Assembly: GCA_024743435.1 (NCBI GenBank) | Contig: JANSWO010000008.1 | Span: forward strand, 124,001-188,000 | DNA from: Pseudomonadaceae bacterium | GTDB taxonomy: Bacteria > Pseudomonadota > Gammaproteobacteria > Pseudomonadales > Azotimanducaceae | Reading direction: 5' to 3' | DNA: 64,000 bases | Part shown: one piece after another, positions 8,175-15,841 of the stretch | How the letters are laid out: each line of letters starts with the position of its first letter | Numbering within the stretch: the first letter of the stretch is position 1 | Made by a program: the position numbers and the translations under genes | The notes under the pieces: generated by a model | Databases searched by the model: none | Told to the model about the DNA's origin: nothing | What the model saw: only the letters and a program-made list of their open reading frames with translations

Positions 8175-9314
8175 ATGACAATCAGAACGAATCTCGCGAT
8201 CTTCACTATTGCGCTTAACGCGCTATTCTCGGTGAACTCCGCACATGCATCAGATACATTCGGCTGCGAAGTGGCATTGGTCGAAACGAACATCAACTAT
8301 CAGTTTGACTCAACTCTACGAATGTCGATGCTGCACCTGATTGACAGGCAGTCGTTCAATGAACGTAGAAAGTCAGGTGGAGGCGGCTTCACCATTCCCA
8401 TAAAGGGCGTGCCTGTCAGCGCATTCGCCGACTACGACACTTTCGATCAAGCCCGACAGAAAGAGTTCGAGAAGCACAGCTTCAACCTGTCAAAGGAGAA
8501 CGCACAAACATATTTGGCTACTTACGTTCCAGAAGGTGGCTTCAAGGCGTTTACAGACTGCTTGAGGATTAAGGCTCAATCGACCAATGGTCTTCACCTT
8601 ATCCAGAAAGAGGTGACGCCAACATACGTTTCTGTTGACGCCTATTGGAATCCTCCAGCAGGAATCGGTGAACGTGATGTCACTGCCTTTAACGTAGAAG
8701 GTGGCCGCCTTGTTGACACCTTTTTACCGCCATCTGAAGTAGAGCCAAACTACTACTACGCCCTAGATTTCAAGAGGGTCGCCGATGAGCCCTTCCGCTT
8801 CACGATACAAGCCGAGGGCTATCTACCCAAACGAATATCGATACCGGTTCTGGGTGGAAGTGACGACGAGAGCCTGCCGCCTTGGCTAATTCCCGGATAC
8901 CGCCCAAGCCTATCGGTTCTAGTTCACCAACAGACTTACTCTGATCTGCAAGGGAAGGACGGCATCTGGATCGGCATCAAAGGGCAGAGCAAGCGCCTGG
9001 AAGGGTTTAGCGTATCTTTTGAAGAAGAAATCCCTGGGCTTGGTCTTGAGTATATGTGCCACCTTCAAAGCAGCGGAGACTCTCTTTGGGTAAAGGCTGG
9101 CACCTTTTGTGGCACCCGAGGCCAGAAAAGGCGACTAGAAGGATTTGCAATGCGACTAACGGGTCAACTCGCACCGTCCTATCAGATCGTGTACGGCTGT
9201 CACCTCCAAGGTGTCGGGGATGTCGCAGGCGTGGTCGGCTCGAATTATTGTGGAACAAGGGGTCTGAAGAAACGTGTCGAGTCAATGACGGTTTATGTCG
9301 AGCGCATCAAATAG
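8175..9314 (+). CDS. Secreted protein with three ChW-like (hydrophobic W) repeats
   Basis: 379 residues. A signal peptide (about 1-26, ending SAHA-S) targets it out of the cytoplasm. Residues ~27-235 match no family I recognise. The C-terminal ~140 residues contain three similar units of about 46 residues: one with GIKGQSKRLEGFSVSF, one with YMCHLQSSGDS then FCGTRGQKRRLEGFAMRL, one with YGCHLQGVGDV then YCGTRGLKKRVESMTVYV. The pattern H-[VL]-Q-x-x-G ... G-T-x-G-x-x-x-R-x-E matches clostridial hydrophobic (ChW) repeats, which mediate surface attachment or polymer binding in Gram-positive bacteria; here the signature Trp after GxG is replaced by Asp and a Cys precedes GTRG. AGGAGGA lies well placed before ATG 8175. 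Function unknown; a binding role is inference. Confidence 0.8.
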   Translation: MTIRTNLAIFTIALNALFSVNSAHASDTFGCEVALVETNINYQFDSTLRMSMLHLIDRQSFNERRKSGGGGFTIPIKGVPVSAFADYDTFDQARQKEFEKHSFNLSKENAQTYLATYVPEGGFKAFTDCLRIKAQSTNGLHLIQKEVTPTYVSVDAYWNPPAGIGERDVTAFNVEGGRLVDTFLPPSEVEPNYYYALDFKRVADEPFRFTIQAEGYLPKRISIPVLGGSDDESLPPWLIPGYRPSLSVLVHQQTYSDLQGKDGIWIGIKGQSKRLEGFSVSFEEEIPGLGLEYMCHLQSSGDSLWVKAGTFCGTRGQKRRLEGFAMRLTGQLAPSYQIVYGCHLQGVGDVAGVVGSNYCGTRGLKKRVESMTVYVERIK

Positions 9315-9336
9315 CTGGCAATCCATGGTAGACCGC

Positions 9337-9358
9337 AAGGGGGTCTTCTGGCCCCCTT
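9337..9358. terminator. Hairpin between convergent genes
   Basis: AAGGGGGTC-TTCT-GGCCCCCTT forms a nine-pair stem (one G-T pair) with a four-base loop in the 63-bp gap between the convergent genes ending at 9314 and 9378. It has only short T tracts on either side but is well placed to serve both strands. Confidence 0.65.
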
Positions 9359-9377
9359 GTCCTAAGTTGAGCTCAAC

Positions 9378-10049
9378 TCAGCCGAAAAACTTCCGAGCAA
9401 AAAGGCCGAACAGTGGCAGCCCCAACAAAGCCCACGGGGGTGGCTCAGGCACGGCGTAGTTGCTTCCAACGCCATAGAGCATCTCGCGCACATTCCACAC
9501 AATGTTTGAGTCGCTACTAACTCGCTGCACGTCTACGAATGACGCACCAGATAGCCCAGACACACCAAAGAACGACTCGCCTGAGAAATCATCAAGCGTA
9601 TAGATGGCCGTAGACTCGAACGACTCATCGCCGGTAGTGATACGCCAAGTACTTGAGCCCTCTCCCCGCACACCTTGATTCTGGTTGCCTTGGCTTAGTG
9701 CCACCGCGAAATAATCTAGTGGTTCATCGAATGCGAAGGTCAGAATCTGGTTCGAGAAGCTTGAGTATCTTCCATTCCCTCGATCGTAACCTATACGCCA
9801 GTTGGCACCTCGTAAACTGCCGACCACAAGAGCTTCAGACGAGGTTGAAGAATATGTAATGCCATCTACCGGCGCGCCCTCCAGCACCGTTCCTGCCGGG
9901 AAATCGGACCAATCCTGCACCTGCAAAGAGTCGCCTAAGGCCTCCGTAAAAGTTGCTCGATCATCAAACGTAATCAACGCTGCGGTAGCGATGCTACCAA
10001 CGTTTAGAAGTAGCCCGCTCAACAAGAGCTTGATAACGATCCTACTCAA
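9378..10049 (-). CDS. PEP-CTERM sorting-domain protein
   Basis: 223 residues: an N-terminal signal peptide (SRIVIKLLLSGLLL...ATA), a beta-rich unrecognised ectodomain, and a C-terminal PEP-CTERM signal consisting of VPEPPPWALL, a hydrophobic helix and a basic end (ARKFFG). Such proteins are handled by exosortase (EpsH/XrtA) and usually belong to the extracellular matrix. No ATG exists; the start is TTG 10049, which overlaps the stop of the upstream PEP-CTERM gene as TTGA, implying translational coupling. No exosortase is encoded in the window. Confidence 0.85.
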   Translation of the reverse strand: MSRIVIKLLLSGLLLNVGSIATAALITFDDRATFTEALGDSLQVQDWSDFPAGTVLEGAPVDGITYSSTSSEALVVGSLRGANWRIGYDRGNGRYSSFSNQILTFAFDEPLDYFAVALSQGNQNQGVRGEGSSTWRITTGDESFESTAIYTLDDFSGESFFGVSGLSGASFVDVQRVSSDSNIVWNVREMLYGVGSNYAVPEPPPWALLGLPLFGLFARKFFG

Positions 10050-10801
10050 GCGATTCGCTTCCGCAAGAACAAACCAGCCAACGCCACACCAAACAGTGCG
10101 AGAGTCGATGGTTCCGGAACATCTACGAATACTGGGTTGCGATCCAAGTCTTGGAACTGGAAGTTCAAGCTCACCTCATCATCTCCAGTATTCAAATCAA
10201 ACGTCGAAGCCCGTAGTCGATAGTTGTGACCCGCGTGAAGATTCGCGAGTGTGGTAAACGGGTTAAACGACTCACCGCTTACGCCAAGATCGAGTACAAC
10301 CGATCGACTGGTGAGATCAATAAGCTTAAGTGACATCTCTCCTAAGCCGTTGTCAAAGTCGGTGAAACCAACGTCAAGCAAGCCATCGGTAGTGGCCTTA
10401 AACATTAGATTAGTTGAGGCAGTAGTTGGTGCATGTGGTACGCCCAGAGGGGCATCCGCAAGCTCACCAATTGGCTCCTGCGGGGCAGGATTGATGAACA
10501 ACTCTGATTCAGACATGAGTTCTACATATGCGCCCGCACCAAAAACCTGCGACCCGTTGCCTCCTCGGTACCACTCCTCGTCCTCGGGAACGTAGTAGCG
10601 AAAGTTCTTGGTGGTTGCCGAGTAGCCATCAAATATTGTTGTGTCGCGCCTCTCGGTGGTCGTTATCGTTCTTCCGTCGAACGTATCGTACGACAAAGAT
10701 GTTTCAGTGAACGTCTTGTCGGCTTTGACAATAATCGAAGCTTGAGCAGCAGTACCGACGAGAAGAACGGCAGCCGTGACTGCGATGAGTGGTGCTTGCA
10801 T
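10046..10801 (-). CDS. PEP-CTERM sorting-domain protein
   Basis: About 251 residues when started at ATG 10801, chosen because a GGGGGA ribosome site lies just upstream and the protein then begins with a clean signal peptide (MQAPLIAVTAAVLLVG...AQA). The frame is open further upstream to 10942 without a good start. It ends in VPEPSTLALFGVAL, a hydrophobic stretch and the basic tail LRKRIA, a textbook PEP-CTERM signal. The ectodomain contains a beta-sandwich-like region with asymmetric DxNxGxxE segments but no family I can name. First gene of a two-gene unit with the PEP-CTERM gene at 9378. Confidence 0.87.
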   Translation of the reverse strand: MQAPLIAVTAAVLLVGTAAQASIIVKADKTFTETSLSYDTFDGRTITTTERRDTTIFDGYSATTKNFRYYVPEDEEWYRGGNGSQVFGAGAYVELMSESELFINPAPQEPIGELADAPLGVPHAPTTASTNLMFKATTDGLLDVGFTDFDNGLGEMSLKLIDLTSRSVVLDLGVSGESFNPFTTLANLHAGHNYRLRASTFDLNTGDDEVSLNFQFQDLDRNPVFVDVPEPSTLALFGVALAGLFLRKRIA

Positions 10802-11019
10802 GTATCCCCCTTGGATGCAGATTCGTCCATGTGTATTGGCCGCTTGTCCTACGCAGCAACCATAGAGTAACCAGCAAGAACACGCAGACGCATCGTGGAA
10901 GACCGAAAAGTTGTGAGAAACATGTAAGAAGCACTGGTGCAAATCGCCGATTACAGCTGTTCCACACTAGGTCTCGGTTCAGCCCCTCAGCGGCCGCTCC
11001 AGAGGGGTTTGGGTTGGCA

Positions 11020-11343
11020 GTGATAGACCATCAGATCATACTCAAACGCCTCGAAATGAGCCCTTCAGAGGCCCTGGCGACGCTGGCTGAGAAGTACGGC
11101 GGCTGGGTTGATCGCGTGTTTCTGTTTCAGGCGTTTGGCGCTCAGAGACTAGTGATGATGCGAACCGCGCTGCTCTACAAGGACGAGCGTCGCGGGCTGT
11201 ATCTGAGCGATCACGGGCTGTATCTCACGCATTGGGCGAGCGGCTTGGCGCGCTACGTCGAAAATGCCGCAGGCATTCACTTCGCAATCCCTAGGGATGC
11301 TCTAGACAGCCTGAGCGAGGACTTCGCGAGAGCGCTGGGTTAG
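11020..11343 (+). CDS. Small hypothetical protein
   Basis: A 107-residue frame when started at GTG 11020 (in-frame TTG at 11014 and ATG at 11056 are alternatives; an AGAGGGG-like site lies upstream). The body, from VIDHQIILKRLEMSPSEALATLAEKYGGW through DERRGLYLSDHGLYLTHW, looks like a real soluble alpha/beta protein, while the longer upstream reading lies antisense to the PEP-CTERM leader and is poor in coding character. I do not recognise the family. It converges on the membrane protein gene at 11419 with a GGCCCC-GGGGCC hairpin between. Confidence 0.55.
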   Translation: MIDHQIILKRLEMSPSEALATLAEKYGGWVDRVFLFQAFGAQRLVMMRTALLYKDERRGLYLSDHGLYLTHWASGLARYVENAAGIHFAIPRDALDSLSEDFARALG

Positions 11344-11382
11344 CCGGTCCTAGTTGGCGAAGGTCGAAACAAAGGGGTATGA

Positions 11383-11400
11383 GGCCCCCTAATTGGGGCC
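11383..11400. terminator. Hairpin between convergent genes
   Basis: GGCCCC-CTAATT-GGGGCC, a six-pair GC stem with a six-base loop, lies in the 75-bp gap between the convergent genes ending at 11343 and 11419. No strong T tract, so it may be a weak bidirectional terminator. Confidence 0.45.
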
Positions 11401-11418
11401 ATCAGTCGTTTCAAGCAC

Positions 11419-12129
11419 CTAGTCGCAGTCTAGCTCTTCGTCGCTGTTCGTATTGTTTTTCCTTCCTTTAAGCACGCTGTCGATCCTGCGGTTTAAAACA
11501 TCGGCCCGGGGAGTCGCCAGCATCCAGATCGAGAAGGCGAACCAGACTATCCCGCCCAGCATGACGAGAAACAGCCAGGGAACGTATTGTTTCGCGGCAT
11601 CCCATAAGCCATAGGTCACAGTTCCGACCAATACGGCACCTACACCTGTCTTGTACTTGAGCGCGAACTCACGATCGTAGAAGCGCGCATGGCGTATACC
11701 GGTCGTCCAGATAGACAGCTGAATGCTGCTTTCAGGCTTGAGCGCACCCAAATCTATGCTACCAGCGAAACGTAGAAAGCTAGTTTCCGAGTTTGGGCGC
11801 GGATTGCTGACTACGCCCTCATAGGGAATCTCAAAAGAGATGTTGTCTATCTGAGTACTACCCTCGTTCTCGACGACCACTTCGAAGTACTGTCTTGGAG
11901 GGTGGATCGATTTCCAAACAGCAAGGGAGGACGCATCGCCGTCTGCGGTGATCGGGAGGTTGCCGAAGTCAAACCCGGACACGTACGCGACAACTTCAGG
12001 CCCCCTCATAGAAGACCACAACCATGTAGCGATACCGACACTGAATGCCGCTAGGCTGAGCGCGATCACCATCTTTCCAGCTATGTCCCACGCCCGAGAG
12101 ACCGTTTCCGGAGACGTTCTGCTTTTCAT
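11419..12129 (-). CDS. Hypothetical membrane protein with two transmembrane segments
   Basis: 236 residues. A first transmembrane helix at about 17-40 (MVIALSLAAFSVGIATWLW), a ~135-residue outer domain rich in beta strands, a second helix at about 182-205 (WLFLVMLGGIVWFAFSIWML) and a short charged cytoplasmic tail ending in DEELDCD. No family recognised. The gene is one of four minus-strand unknowns (11419-14569) with AT-richer sequence than the core genes around them, which fits acquired DNA. Confidence 0.65.
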   Translation of the reverse strand: MKSRTSPETVSRAWDIAGKMVIALSLAAFSVGIATWLWSSMRGPEVVAYVSGFDFGNLPITADGDASSLAVWKSIHPPRQYFEVVVENEGSTQIDNISFEIPYEGVVSNPRPNSETSFLRFAGSIDLGALKPESSIQLSIWTTGIRHARFYDREFALKYKTGVGAVLVGTVTYGLWDAAKQYVPWLFLVMLGGIVWFAFSIWMLATPRADVLNRRIDSVLKGRKNNTNSDEELDCD

Positions 12130-12216
12130 ATCTGATCGCTTATTGTAAGAAGTTCTTCTAGCGCCTCACGCGCTCGGAAAATTTTGCCTTAGTGCCCAGC
12201 GGGCGCTTTGCAGTAA

Positions 12217-13206
12217 CTAAACCGTCGGCTCTATCCGATCAGGCGGCCCGCTCGGTTCAGCACCTTTCTCAGCCTCTTCCTGAAGCCGAACAAGGTAGCT
12301 CACGCGCGAGTTCTCGAGGACCTTCTTGCGCCCCCTATTGATCTTCACGAGGTTCTGGCCTAGGGGAATCACCGAGCCGAGGGCGATGCCGATCGCAAGC
12401 GGGTTTCCTGTGGTCGCAGCACCGAGGGCAGCAAGTAAACCCACGACCATGCTGGCGTCGCAATCTATCTCGAGCTCACTTGGTGAGCGCGCAAGCCCCC
12501 ATTTTTTTGCGGCTTGCTGATGCTCATCGAGGGCAGATTCTAGCTCCTCTTGGACGTCGCTCGAAGACCAACCCTGCATATCCGATACAACAAATCGTCT
12601 CAGCTGACGAAGTTGTCTGAGGGCCTCCTTGTCACTCCGGAGATGAAAGATCTGTTCCCAAGTCAGGCGATCGGTATCGACCAAGGTCAAGTTGCTTAGC
12701 GCGAGGTCAACATTGCTTGACTCCAATTCGGTCGCCATCGCCGCGCCGATCAAGTCAAACTCGCCAAGCTCGAAGCCTGACATCTTGGAGTAGTACCTTA
12801 GGCGGTCTTGTTCCGATGTGAGCATCTTGGCAATGATCGTCTCGTCAAACCCTCGCATGAGGTCCTCGAAGAGTTTGCGGTTAGGGTTGTCAGCGCTGCG
12901 CATCTCTTTGAAAAAGGCGAGTGCGGCAATAAGCGACGACTCTTCAGATGAGTCTTCTGCCAACGTATGTATCGCGCTGACAACCTGGGTGATTGCGATA
13001 CTATTTCTGGGGATGTGGACGGAGAAGTCGCCAAGTGATCTTTCAAAGTGGTCGTCCCAGACCTCAGCCACTAGATCATCGAGTTCACTCACATTGTCTA
13101 TGCGGCACCATGGTACTGGCCTCCAGTCGTCAAACCAGATAGCCGCGCGCTTCCAGTCGGATGCTGCGACCACGGGCTTCTCAGAGATGTGTCGGTAGTT
13201 CTTCAT
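12217..13206 (-). CDS. Hypothetical protein, about 329 residues
   Basis: Start taken at ATG 13206 (MKNYRHISEK); the frame can also begin at TTG 13212. The protein is mainly helical and acidic in the middle, with DWKRAAIWFDDWRPVPW near the N-terminus, a helical segment EQIFHLRSDKEALRQLRQL around residue 200, and a Gly/Ala-rich hydrophobic stretch (VVGLLAALGAATTGNPLAIGIALG) near 265-290 that could insert in a membrane. I do not recognise a characterised family. It lies 87 bp upstream of the membrane protein gene at 11419 on the same strand, so the two may be expressed together. Confidence 0.65.
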   Translation of the reverse strand: MKNYRHISEKPVVAASDWKRAAIWFDDWRPVPWCRIDNVSELDDLVAEVWDDHFERSLGDFSVHIPRNSIAITQVVSAIHTLAEDSSEESSLIAALAFFKEMRSADNPNRKLFEDLMRGFDETIIAKMLTSEQDRLRYYSKMSGFELGEFDLIGAAMATELESSNVDLALSNLTLVDTDRLTWEQIFHLRSDKEALRQLRQLRRFVVSDMQGWSSSDVQEELESALDEHQQAAKKWGLARSPSELEIDCDASMVVGLLAALGAATTGNPLAIGIALGSVIPLGQNLVKINRGRKKVLENSRVSYLVRLQEEAEKGAEPSGPPDRIEPTV

Positions 13207-13497
13207 CCCCAAAGACTACTAAGCAGCCGTTAGCCGGTCTACTCGTGAACACTGGGTCTATGCGGGTGTTTCTTTTGTTCGTTGACGAGCGCCTACTGAC
13301 AACTTCAGACGCTCTCAGCAGCGATTCTGAGCGCTCTAGGGAGCCCGGCGGAAACACATCAGGCCGCACGGGAGAGCCCGCTAACCGGGCTGTGGAGGCG
13401 CTGGTGAGGGGTTGCGATCGACCCAAAAGTCCGTTTCCGACATAGGTGATTAACGCAGTCCAGACCTGCTGATTGCTCTCCCTGAACGTGGGAGAAA

Positions 13498-14202
13498 CTA
13501 TTGGTAGGACACCTCACCACTGATCGAACAAGCGAATCTCGCTACGTTGGAGGTGGTAGACCCCTCTACAAGAGTTCTCCACTGTTGATTCTCGCGCTTC
13601 CACGGCTCAATACTCGCGGGCTGTAGACCATGCCCTTCCCCTATTGTCTTCATTTCGCGCTTCCGACAATCGACGTGCTGCTTGGTAAAAACGGTGCTCG
13701 CTGGAAATCGCCCTTCTGGAAACACAGCCAAAGTTACGACTTCCCAGATTGAATCTTGAACATGCTTTTTCGATACCAAATACATAGTACCGAAGTGCTC
13801 TACAACATAGTCGGGTACTTCGGGTGACCCTGATGGTGGCTTCGCCAGCACATTCGTATCGCTACCAGTTGTGGAGCTTTCCGGATGTTCGAATTCTCCG
13901 TGTGCTTCAGTTTTTTGAGAAGGCTTCGATGTTGACAGCACAGACGTCGCAACGAACTCTCCCGAATTCATTTCAAACCATTCGAGCTGCCCGCTAAGCT
14001 CGTCAAGGTCGACGGTAACTGCTGAGCCGATTGGGAGCTGACGAACAACGTGACCCGATAGAGATGGAGCATCGCGAACGTTTGTCGTTGTTAACGAGTA
14101 CATGACCACCTCATCAGGCGAGTCAAAAAACCACCAAACAGCGGCACCTAGAATCAATGCGCCGACTAGGGTCTCGAAGGAACTTACATCTTTTTTTGCC
14201 AT
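13498..14202 (-). CDS. Membrane-anchored protein with a bacterial SH3 domain
   Basis: 234 residues. A hydrophobic segment at about 10-25 (VGALILGAAVWWFF) anchors the N-terminus, followed by a bacterial SH3 domain (~33-92) recognisable by TTNVRDAPSLSGHVVRQLPIGSAV and EWFEMNSGEFVATS. The C-terminal half (~120-234) is unrecognised and contains two cysteines (VDCRKRE and FACSISG). Extracytoplasmic SH3 domains of this kind usually bind cell-wall or surface ligands. Same strand as its unknown neighbours. Confidence 0.7.
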   Translation of the reverse strand: MAKKDVSSFETLVGALILGAAVWWFFDSPDEVVMYSLTTTNVRDAPSLSGHVVRQLPIGSAVTVDLDELSGQLEWFEMNSGEFVATSVLSTSKPSQKTEAHGEFEHPESSTTGSDTNVLAKPPSGSPEVPDYVVEHFGTMYLVSKKHVQDSIWEVVTLAVFPEGRFPASTVFTKQHVDCRKREMKTIGEGHGLQPASIEPWKRENQQWRTLVEGSTTSNVARFACSISGEVSYQ

Positions 14203-14344
14203 GAGGATGAACCGAGTTAGTAACGACTAGTTTATCGCATCCCGATGGGCTGGCCTCAGGACTTGATTTGAGCTAGTTACAACCATTCCCTCCATCCGCC
14301 TCGGCCGAAAGCAGCCGCCCTCGCACATCCAAAGTGGGCGGAGC

Positions 14345-14569
14345 CTAAGCCCCGCCAGAGGCGCTCAGGAGCGTTTCTGAAGGCGCTTCAGTGACAGGCT
14401 GTCTTCCGTCCGCCACCACCTCGAAAAGCCCCTCATCGCCCCAATTGAGGCTGTACCGGCCATCATCTAAATCGAGCTGCCGCCATGCTTCTGTGACGCT
14501 CGCCCAGAGCACTCCGAAGTCGTGCGCGCCGTCTTCGATCTGGCCTCGTTCGTTGATGAGTTCAAACAT
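14345..14569 (-). CDS. Small acidic hypothetical protein
   Basis: 74 residues, acidic, with no signal peptide or membrane segment. It is supported as a gene by a strong GGGAGGTG ribosome site seven bases before ATG 14569 and by clean codon use; the sequence (FGVLWASVTEAWRQLDLDDGRYSLNWG) matches nothing I recognise. It is the last gene of the accessory stretch before tRNA-Leu(TAA). Confidence 0.6.
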   Translation of the reverse strand: MFELINERGQIEDGAHDFGVLWASVTEAWRQLDLDDGRYSLNWGDEGLFEVVADGRQPVTEAPSETLLSASGGA

Positions 14570-14868
14570 TTTTCACCTCCCGTGCAGCCGGATTCTGACT
14601 CTCGGTCGCGAGCGCGAGTGACAGCAGGCTATCCACTTCCGCGTGAGAGTTTCGCCCGAGTCTGAGTGAGCGCCTGGCTAGGCGGATGATGGCTGCCTGA
14701 GGAGTTAGAGCGGCAACGGATTTCGATTAAGTGGTTTGCATAAGAATTCCTGAACCAAGTCGATCTGGTCTTACCCGGATCTTACCCAGAGCTTCTGGGG
14801 CCTCGTTGGTCTCAGAAATTCAACTATGCGAATATGCCTTAACCCCTTGTTATTTAAGAGGTAAATGA
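14570..14868. other. Region next to the 3' end of tRNA-Leu(TAA); no gene seen
   Basis: About 300 bp between the small gene and the tRNA. Immediately beyond the tRNA 3' end the sequence is AT-rich, then shows a repeated TCTTACCC (14769 and 14781). This is the position where integrative elements attach to tRNA genes, but I find no integrase and no duplicate of the tRNA end in the window. Confidence 0.5.
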
Positions 14869-14955
14869 TGGTGCCCGGAGCGAGAATCGAACTCGCACGG
14901 GGTTTCCCCCGAGGGATTTTAAGTCCCTTGTGTCTACCAGTTTCACCATCCGGGC
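14869..14955 (-). tRNA. tRNA-Leu(TAA)
   Basis: An 87-nt class II tRNA with encoded CCA. Acceptor stem GCCCGGA... pairs with ...CTCCGGGC, anticodon arm AGGGA-CTTAAAA-TCCCT gives anticodon TAA, followed by a long variable arm and the T arm CGAGTTCGATTCTCG. It corresponds in position to leuZ, downstream of pgsA and tRNA-Cys, of E. coli. Confidence 0.97.
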
Positions 14956-15029
14956 GAATGGCTAGCAACGCTGCAAAAAGCGTTAAGGCGCACGCCACCG
15001 CGCGGCAAACAGGCGCACGTGCGAGAAGA

Positions 15030-15103
15030 TGGAGGCTGAGGTCGGAATCGAACCGGCGTACACGGAGTTGCAGTCCGCTGCATAACCACTCTGCCACTCA
15101 GCC
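15030..15103 (-). tRNA. tRNA-Cys(GCA)
   Basis: A 74-nt tRNA with encoded CCA. Acceptor stem GGCTGAG pairs with CTCAGCC, D arm GGCAGAGTGGTTATGCAGC, anticodon arm CGGA-CTGCAAC-TCCG gives GCA, and the T arm CCGGTTCGATTCCGA is intact; the discriminator is U, as expected for Cys. Corresponds to cysT of E. coli. Confidence 0.97.
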
Positions 15104-15256
15104 GTGTGGGGCGCGCATTCTAGCCTGTCAGGGGTGGGTTGTGACAAGGGCGATTCGTGACATCGTGCGATCTTTGCGCGCTGTCGGCGATATCTGTGAA
15201 CATCGCCCTAATCCGCTATTGCTCCAGCACCCCGTCGGCCGGGATTTTGCCCGTCG

Positions 15257-15817
15257 CTACTGTCTGGAGCCGTGGCGCAGCGCGGGCCACGCCGATCGCA
15301 GATACAGAGCCATCGACCACAGTGTCAACGCAGCGGCGATGTACAAAAGCGTGTAGCCGATCAACACCCACATCGTGGTGGGGTTGGCTGGGTTAGCGAG
15401 AAGCACGATTACGGCGATCATCTGCGCCGTCGTTTTCACTTGAGCCACCAGCACAACCTTAACTTCCCCACGCTGATTCACCTCTGCCATCCACTCGCGC
15501 AGGGCGCTGACAAAGACCTCTCTGCAGATAATGATCAGGCCGGGAATCGTCATCCAGACGGAGCCGTGCTCACCGATCAACAGGGCCAACGCGGTGACAA
15601 CGATCAGTTTGTCTGCGACAGGATCTAAGAACGCACCGAACGGCGTGGTTTGTCCGAGTCGTCTGGCGAGGTAGCCATCCAGCCAATCGGTAAGCGCGGC
15701 GAGCGAGAAGCACGCAGCCGCGAACAGGTAGTACTTCTCCGGAAGTATGTACGCCGCCGCAAATATCGGGATCAACAGGATCCTGGACAGCGTCAGTATG
15801 TTTGGGAGGTTAAGCAA
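15257..15817 (-). CDS. pgsA: CDP-diacylglycerol--glycerol-3-phosphate 3-phosphatidyltransferase
   Basis: 186-residue inner-membrane enzyme that transfers a phosphatidyl group from CDP-diacylglycerol to glycerol-3-phosphate, the committed step to phosphatidylglycerol and cardiolipin. The CDP-alcohol phosphotransferase signature D-G-x2-A-R-x8-G-x3-D-x3-D is visible as DGYLARR...GAFLDPVAD (residues ~47-70). Hydrophobic helices fill the rest. The N-terminus LNLPNILTLSRILLIP matches the family; the start is TTG 15817, no ATG being available. It follows uvrC by 24 bp, as in E. coli. Confidence 0.96.
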   Translation of the reverse strand: MLNLPNILTLSRILLIPIFAAAYILPEKYYLFAAACFSLAALTDWLDGYLARRLGQTTPFGAFLDPVADKLIVVTALALLIGEHGSVWMTIPGLIIICREVFVSALREWMAEVNQRGEVKVVLVAQVKTTAQMIAVIVLLANPANPTTMWVLIGYTLLYIAAALTLWSMALYLRSAWPALRHGSRQ

Positions 15818-15841
15818 TGGGATTGGGCCGCTTGGGACGCC

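Noticed and set aside
10802-11019. N-terminal extension of the small gene at 11020 back to 10789
   Set aside because: It lies antisense to the PEP-CTERM gene leader, has no ribosome site and poor coding composition.
15104-15256. A tRNA-Gly between pgsA and tRNA-Cys, as in E. coli
   Set aside because: No cloverleaf or T-loop signature could be found in this interval.
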